The notes below the pieces were generated by a model. The model worked only from the letters and a program-made list of their open reading frames with translations. It made no database searches and was not told the DNA's origin. A DNA stretch of 18,862 nucleotides, from contig NW_013654566.1 of NCBI RefSeq assembly GCF_000499385.1, positions 1 to 18,862 of the forward strand, in the 5' to 3' direction. The DNA comes from Eimeria necatrix (Eukaryota > Apicomplexa > Conoidasida > Eucoccidiorida > Eimeriidae). This document shows positions 15,350 to 18,862 of this stretch, one piece after another. The position numbers and the translations under genes were made by a program. Each line of letters begins with the position of its first letter. The first letter of the stretch is position 1.

Positions 15350-18300
15350 CATTTACTCTCACGTGTCCCACAGATAACGTTCCCGGCGAGGGAGAAAGCT
15401 CCACGTTCGACAAAATTTGTTAATGCGTTTCAAAAGCACGTAAATGTTGTTTGAGGAGAATCACAGTTTTATCTTTTTAAGCATAATCCAAGGAAATGTA
15501 AAGCGTGAATAACGAGCATATAACCGAGGCGTGGCGTTCTCACGGAATTTCGATTGGAATATCATTTACACAGTGCATACATGTGTCTTCCTTCGGATTT
15601 CTAGAAATATTGAAAAATGAGGGGTTAGTAGAATAGCTCATGGTGCTCCTAATGCATTTTCGCACACAAGAAAAGTGCATATACTTCCAAGCATGCTTCA
15701 CTGGCTCTTCTTCAAGTTTCGCCTTACGTGGCTGACAAGTCTGACGAAAATTCCAGGGAGAAATTCACAAAATATCTCTCGCTGATCCAATGCCGAGTTA
15801 AAATGAGGCATTGTGATGCTGAAGCTCTACTAAATGAGCCGCAATAAATAGTAGGTGCTCCAGAAAAACGTAGGATAAGGCGCATTTGGTAGCTTACCAC
15901 GCTATTGGGGCTCTTATGCTTCTTGCGCTGAATAATAGGTTCCACGCAGCATCCAAGAACTACTTAAGCCTAGAATTATGCTTGTACAGAAAACCTAAGA
16001 GACCCGTTTTGGCTAAAAGGAGGTCGTTTTAATCATTGGGAGTGATATACCTTCAGTTCCAAGTCGTCCTACGTAGTAAACGGCGATCATGCGCGTGACC
16101 AAAGATCCTCCGACACAAAAGTCAAGGATTGAAAATTGGTGAGGCCAGAGGCCCCGTGAGAGGAGTTTGCACTCTTTATTTGATGTGCATTCTCCGTGTT
16201 GCAGACGCTTAGAAGTAGAGCGGAGAAGTCTTCTAGTGGCTGCCATCCATAAAACAAGCACAGTACTCTGCACGGAGAAAACCAAAAATACCATGTGGAT
16301 TTTTTCGTACAAAAGTGCGACCGACGATAGTCTGAACGTGGCGGTCTGCCCGGTGGAACACCACTTTTTTTAACTCCTGAACCAGGAGACCCTGCTGTTT
16401 CGCCGGTGTCCCTTAGAAAATGAGATAAGCCCGTGTGCTTCTCCAACCGAAGCCGCTACGCTAACCATGGAGCACCGGCATTCAATCAATGAGCTAGCGT
16501 ACATTCTGAGGGCAGGCAGGTCTCATCGGAAAGTTCAGCATCTGACTTAGCCTGCAAATAATCACGTCAAAGCTTCCTCGATGAAGTTGCTGTTCGGCGA
16601 TAGCTCGCAGATAGAATATTCTCCCCACATGAGCAAATGCGACATTCAACATGCGCTCTTGACGGCTTAATTACTGCGTTTTTTTCCTCCATTGAGGCCT
16701 TCCAAAATCGGCCATGAAGCTCTTGCTGGTCCAGAGCTCTTCTTCATTTTAGTGTTGTTTAGCACTCGAACAAGGAGCCCTAGCCATTCAAATGCACCTT
16801 TGACTACGAAGTTGCAAATTAACCCGTTTAGGCAAGCCCAGCACTACACGTACACTTTGTTGCTGTCATGCAGCAGAGTAGGCTTCGCACTTCTTGTTTC
16901 TCGCAGAGTGCGAACAGCAGTCTCATCGTACGGGCATTTTGAAAGGAATTTTAGAGTCCGTCGTGAACAATTCAGGCAGAAGCCACTGGCCGGCCGCAGT
17001 TTACATCTACAGATCAGGACTTGAATTGCCTGGCAAACAGAGCAAACTGTACTTCGACGCGCGGCAATCCTCATGATGGTTAAAAAGCTCGCTCGATCTC
17101 CTCGGTTCTGGCTCCAGAACGAGCCTGATTACGTAGCAGTGTGTTAGACGTTACTTACCTCAACGACTACAACCACTTATCGAATGTATCTTGAATTGCC
17201 ATCAAGCACTGCTTGGAGTACGTGGTACGACAGGAAGCATCGAGGCATTTTTCAAATAGAGTCACGAGAAAGCGCATGAAGATTAGGATACCTGCCTTTT
17301 TGTATAAGTAATCGACGCAATTTTATTCCTCAAGTAAGTACGCTTGCAAAGTTTTCAACCAGTCAAATAAACACCAGTGTCGTGTGACACCGTAGGCCAT
17401 ATTTTGGCAGCCTCCACCCGCATGTGTGTGCTCGCTGCAAACCACAATGCTTCAAAGAGATATCTTGAAAGGGTCACAAAAGCTCGCTACATGTTGATGA
17501 GGCCGCAGAGTATTGCAAGGCGGCGCCGGGGGTGTATAGCCCAATTCTCAAAACACTGCAAGCAACAAATGAGTGCTCGTTCGAACGCTTGTTCGCCTTA
17601 CCTCGCAAAATGCCCATAATCGAACACCCAATCGGATACTAATACCGTGGTCCAAATATCGCAACGGCATTATCCATTAGACAAGCATGCAACGTCTTGA
17701 CAGCACGACCTGCTCTTGACAGCACGACCTGATCGTCTCGAACACAGCGGAAAGGAACAGGTAAGTGGCAGCCTAGTCCACAAGCTGAGCAATGCTTGGC
17801 CTGCAGGACAAGTAATGCTTTCTATAAATCAGACATTTCGTCACACTATGCATTCAGAAGCACCGAATATTTCTTCTGTCGTCGAGTGCAAAATCATTGT
17901 GTATGCGCAGATACTTCAATACCGCGTATAAGGGTGCTTCATACAACCGAATTACCTGGTGAATACCACGTGTTCGAGCTGCTGTTGGTTCCATAATTCG
18001 CAGGATTTAGAGCCTTAGAAGAGTGACACGGTTTGGAGGGCACAGCTCGTTTGTGACCGATTGTGAGGTGGGTAAGGCCTTCTTAGGAAGCGTACTCAGA
18101 TACCACCAACGCTCTACGGTGAGCTCAAAGATAAATGCCACAATTGGGCACGTGTCAGCTTTCCATAAGATACAGAATGGAAAGGCGAAACAAAGAGCAG
18201 CAGGGAATGCACCAGTAAACGACCCGTGCAACGCCTGTAGGGGCCAAAGCCTAGCAATTAATCTTGGTAAGGTACTTCATAGCATCCAACACGGCAAATG

Positions 18301-18862
18301 TTTCCAATGAACTACTCAACCACCAATGCCGATAAACATACCAAACAATTTCTCTGCAGTTTCCACCCACCAACATATAAATCAAAATGTTTCAAAGAAA
18401 TGCCTTTACCTGAAGCAGCACAGGGAGATTTTTTCTTCCTTTGCATATCACGCTTATGAATCTTCATTGGCATGTCAATGCTCATTAGAACAACGCATGA
18501 GCTGTACACCGCAAGTGTCGTGTTCCGATTGCGATTGATCAAAGAATGCTAGCTTGGTTGATATCAAATATAGCATTCGGTATTTTCCCGAAATGGTTCG
18601 AAATATCGATTCACGCTCAGAAGAACGAACAGTGTACTGATTGTTACAAACCTGCTTCCCTAGGCACTTGCGAAAATTACCCACTTTAACACGAAATGCT
18701 CTTGACGCAGAGAACAAATCTCATTTTATAATTTGACCATCATTCGAAACATTTTTTGACTACAAATAAATCAAATAAAAACATTCCAAATTTGTTACTG
18801 ACATCCATTCAGAACCTGGCACCTACAAACACTTAATTTCAGCAGACCAGATTGCCCTGAGA
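15350..18862. other. No recognisable gene
   Basis: Open frames of 60-119 codons occur on both strands (for example 16446-16087 minus, 16692-17024 plus, 18023-18310 plus). They overlap one another, lack signal peptides or motifs, and have no convincing splice signals. Composition is balanced, without the C-rich bias of the left end. Small hairpins such as GTTCTGG-CT-CCAGAAC (17105-17120) are unremarkable. Exons of an unrecognised gene cannot be ruled out. Confidence 0.5.
17695..17731. repeat. Two-copy 19-base tandem duplication
   Basis: TCTTGACAGCACGACCTG occurs at 17695-17712 and again at 17714-17731, giving a period of 19 bases. The copies are identical, so the duplication is recent. Confidence 0.92.

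Noticed and set aside
1..18862. CRISPR array, bacterial operon, retrotransposon or viral coding sequence
   Set aside because: There are no evenly spaced identical repeats with spacers, no ribosome-bound gene series, and no reverse-transcriptase, integrase or transposase motifs in any frame provided or read.

Overview
This window looks like eukaryotic nuclear DNA from an apicomplexan coccidian, most likely an Eimeria-type parasite. Four things point that way. No long open frame and no bacterial gene organisation is visible anywhere in 18.9 kb. There are degenerate AAACCCT/AGGGTTT (telomere-like) sequences inside the window. CTG/CAG trinucleotide-rich blocks recur between about 12.6 and 15.05 kb. 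One minus-strand exon encodes a membrane anchor followed by RRLAE, a coccidian secretory (TEXEL-like) motif, and ends on a textbook GTAAGT splice donor. The combination resembles the repeat-rich, gene-poor segments known from Eimeria chromosomes. The genus is inferred; I could not search a database.

Layout. From 1 to about 6.9 kb the plus strand is visibly G-poor and C-rich and holds no convincing gene. It is a mosaic of diverged repeats: a 295-bp unit present twice at a 454-bp spacing (1907-2201, 2361-2655), a weaker third piece near 3131-3245, a separate pair (4237-4380 and 5578-5746), and a short pair (285-309 and 6264-6297). From 7.2 to 7.8 kb lies the best gene candidate, on the minus strand: exon 1 (7768 or 7669 down to 7448), an intron with good GT, branch-point-like and AG signals, and a possible short terminal exon (7320-7219). 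From 7.8 to 10.3 kb only medium-sized, competing open frames are seen. From 10.3 to 10.55 kb there is degenerate telomere-like sequence whose orientation changes, followed by a compact, GC-richer 84-codon plus-strand frame (10753-11007) in AT-rich surroundings.

From 11.5 to 12.05 kb there is a long pyrimidine-rich stretch and a second telomere-like cluster. From 12.5 to 15.05 kb the CTG/CAG-rich domain contains possible low-complexity coding frames and a TAGCT-rich patch. At 15.15-15.35 kb sits the most striking structure of the window: an inverted repeat with two 76-bp arms that differ at one position and are separated by 18 bases. From 15.35 kb to the end I see no recognisable gene, only a 19-bp tandem duplication and small hairpins.

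The genes do not form an operon or a recognisable pathway. The window is best read as one candidate secreted or membrane-anchored parasite protein gene, possibly truncated, plus one small unrecognised frame, embedded in repeat-rich DNA. No rRNA, tRNA, CRISPR array or recognisable transposase or reverse-transcriptase coding sequence was found by eye.
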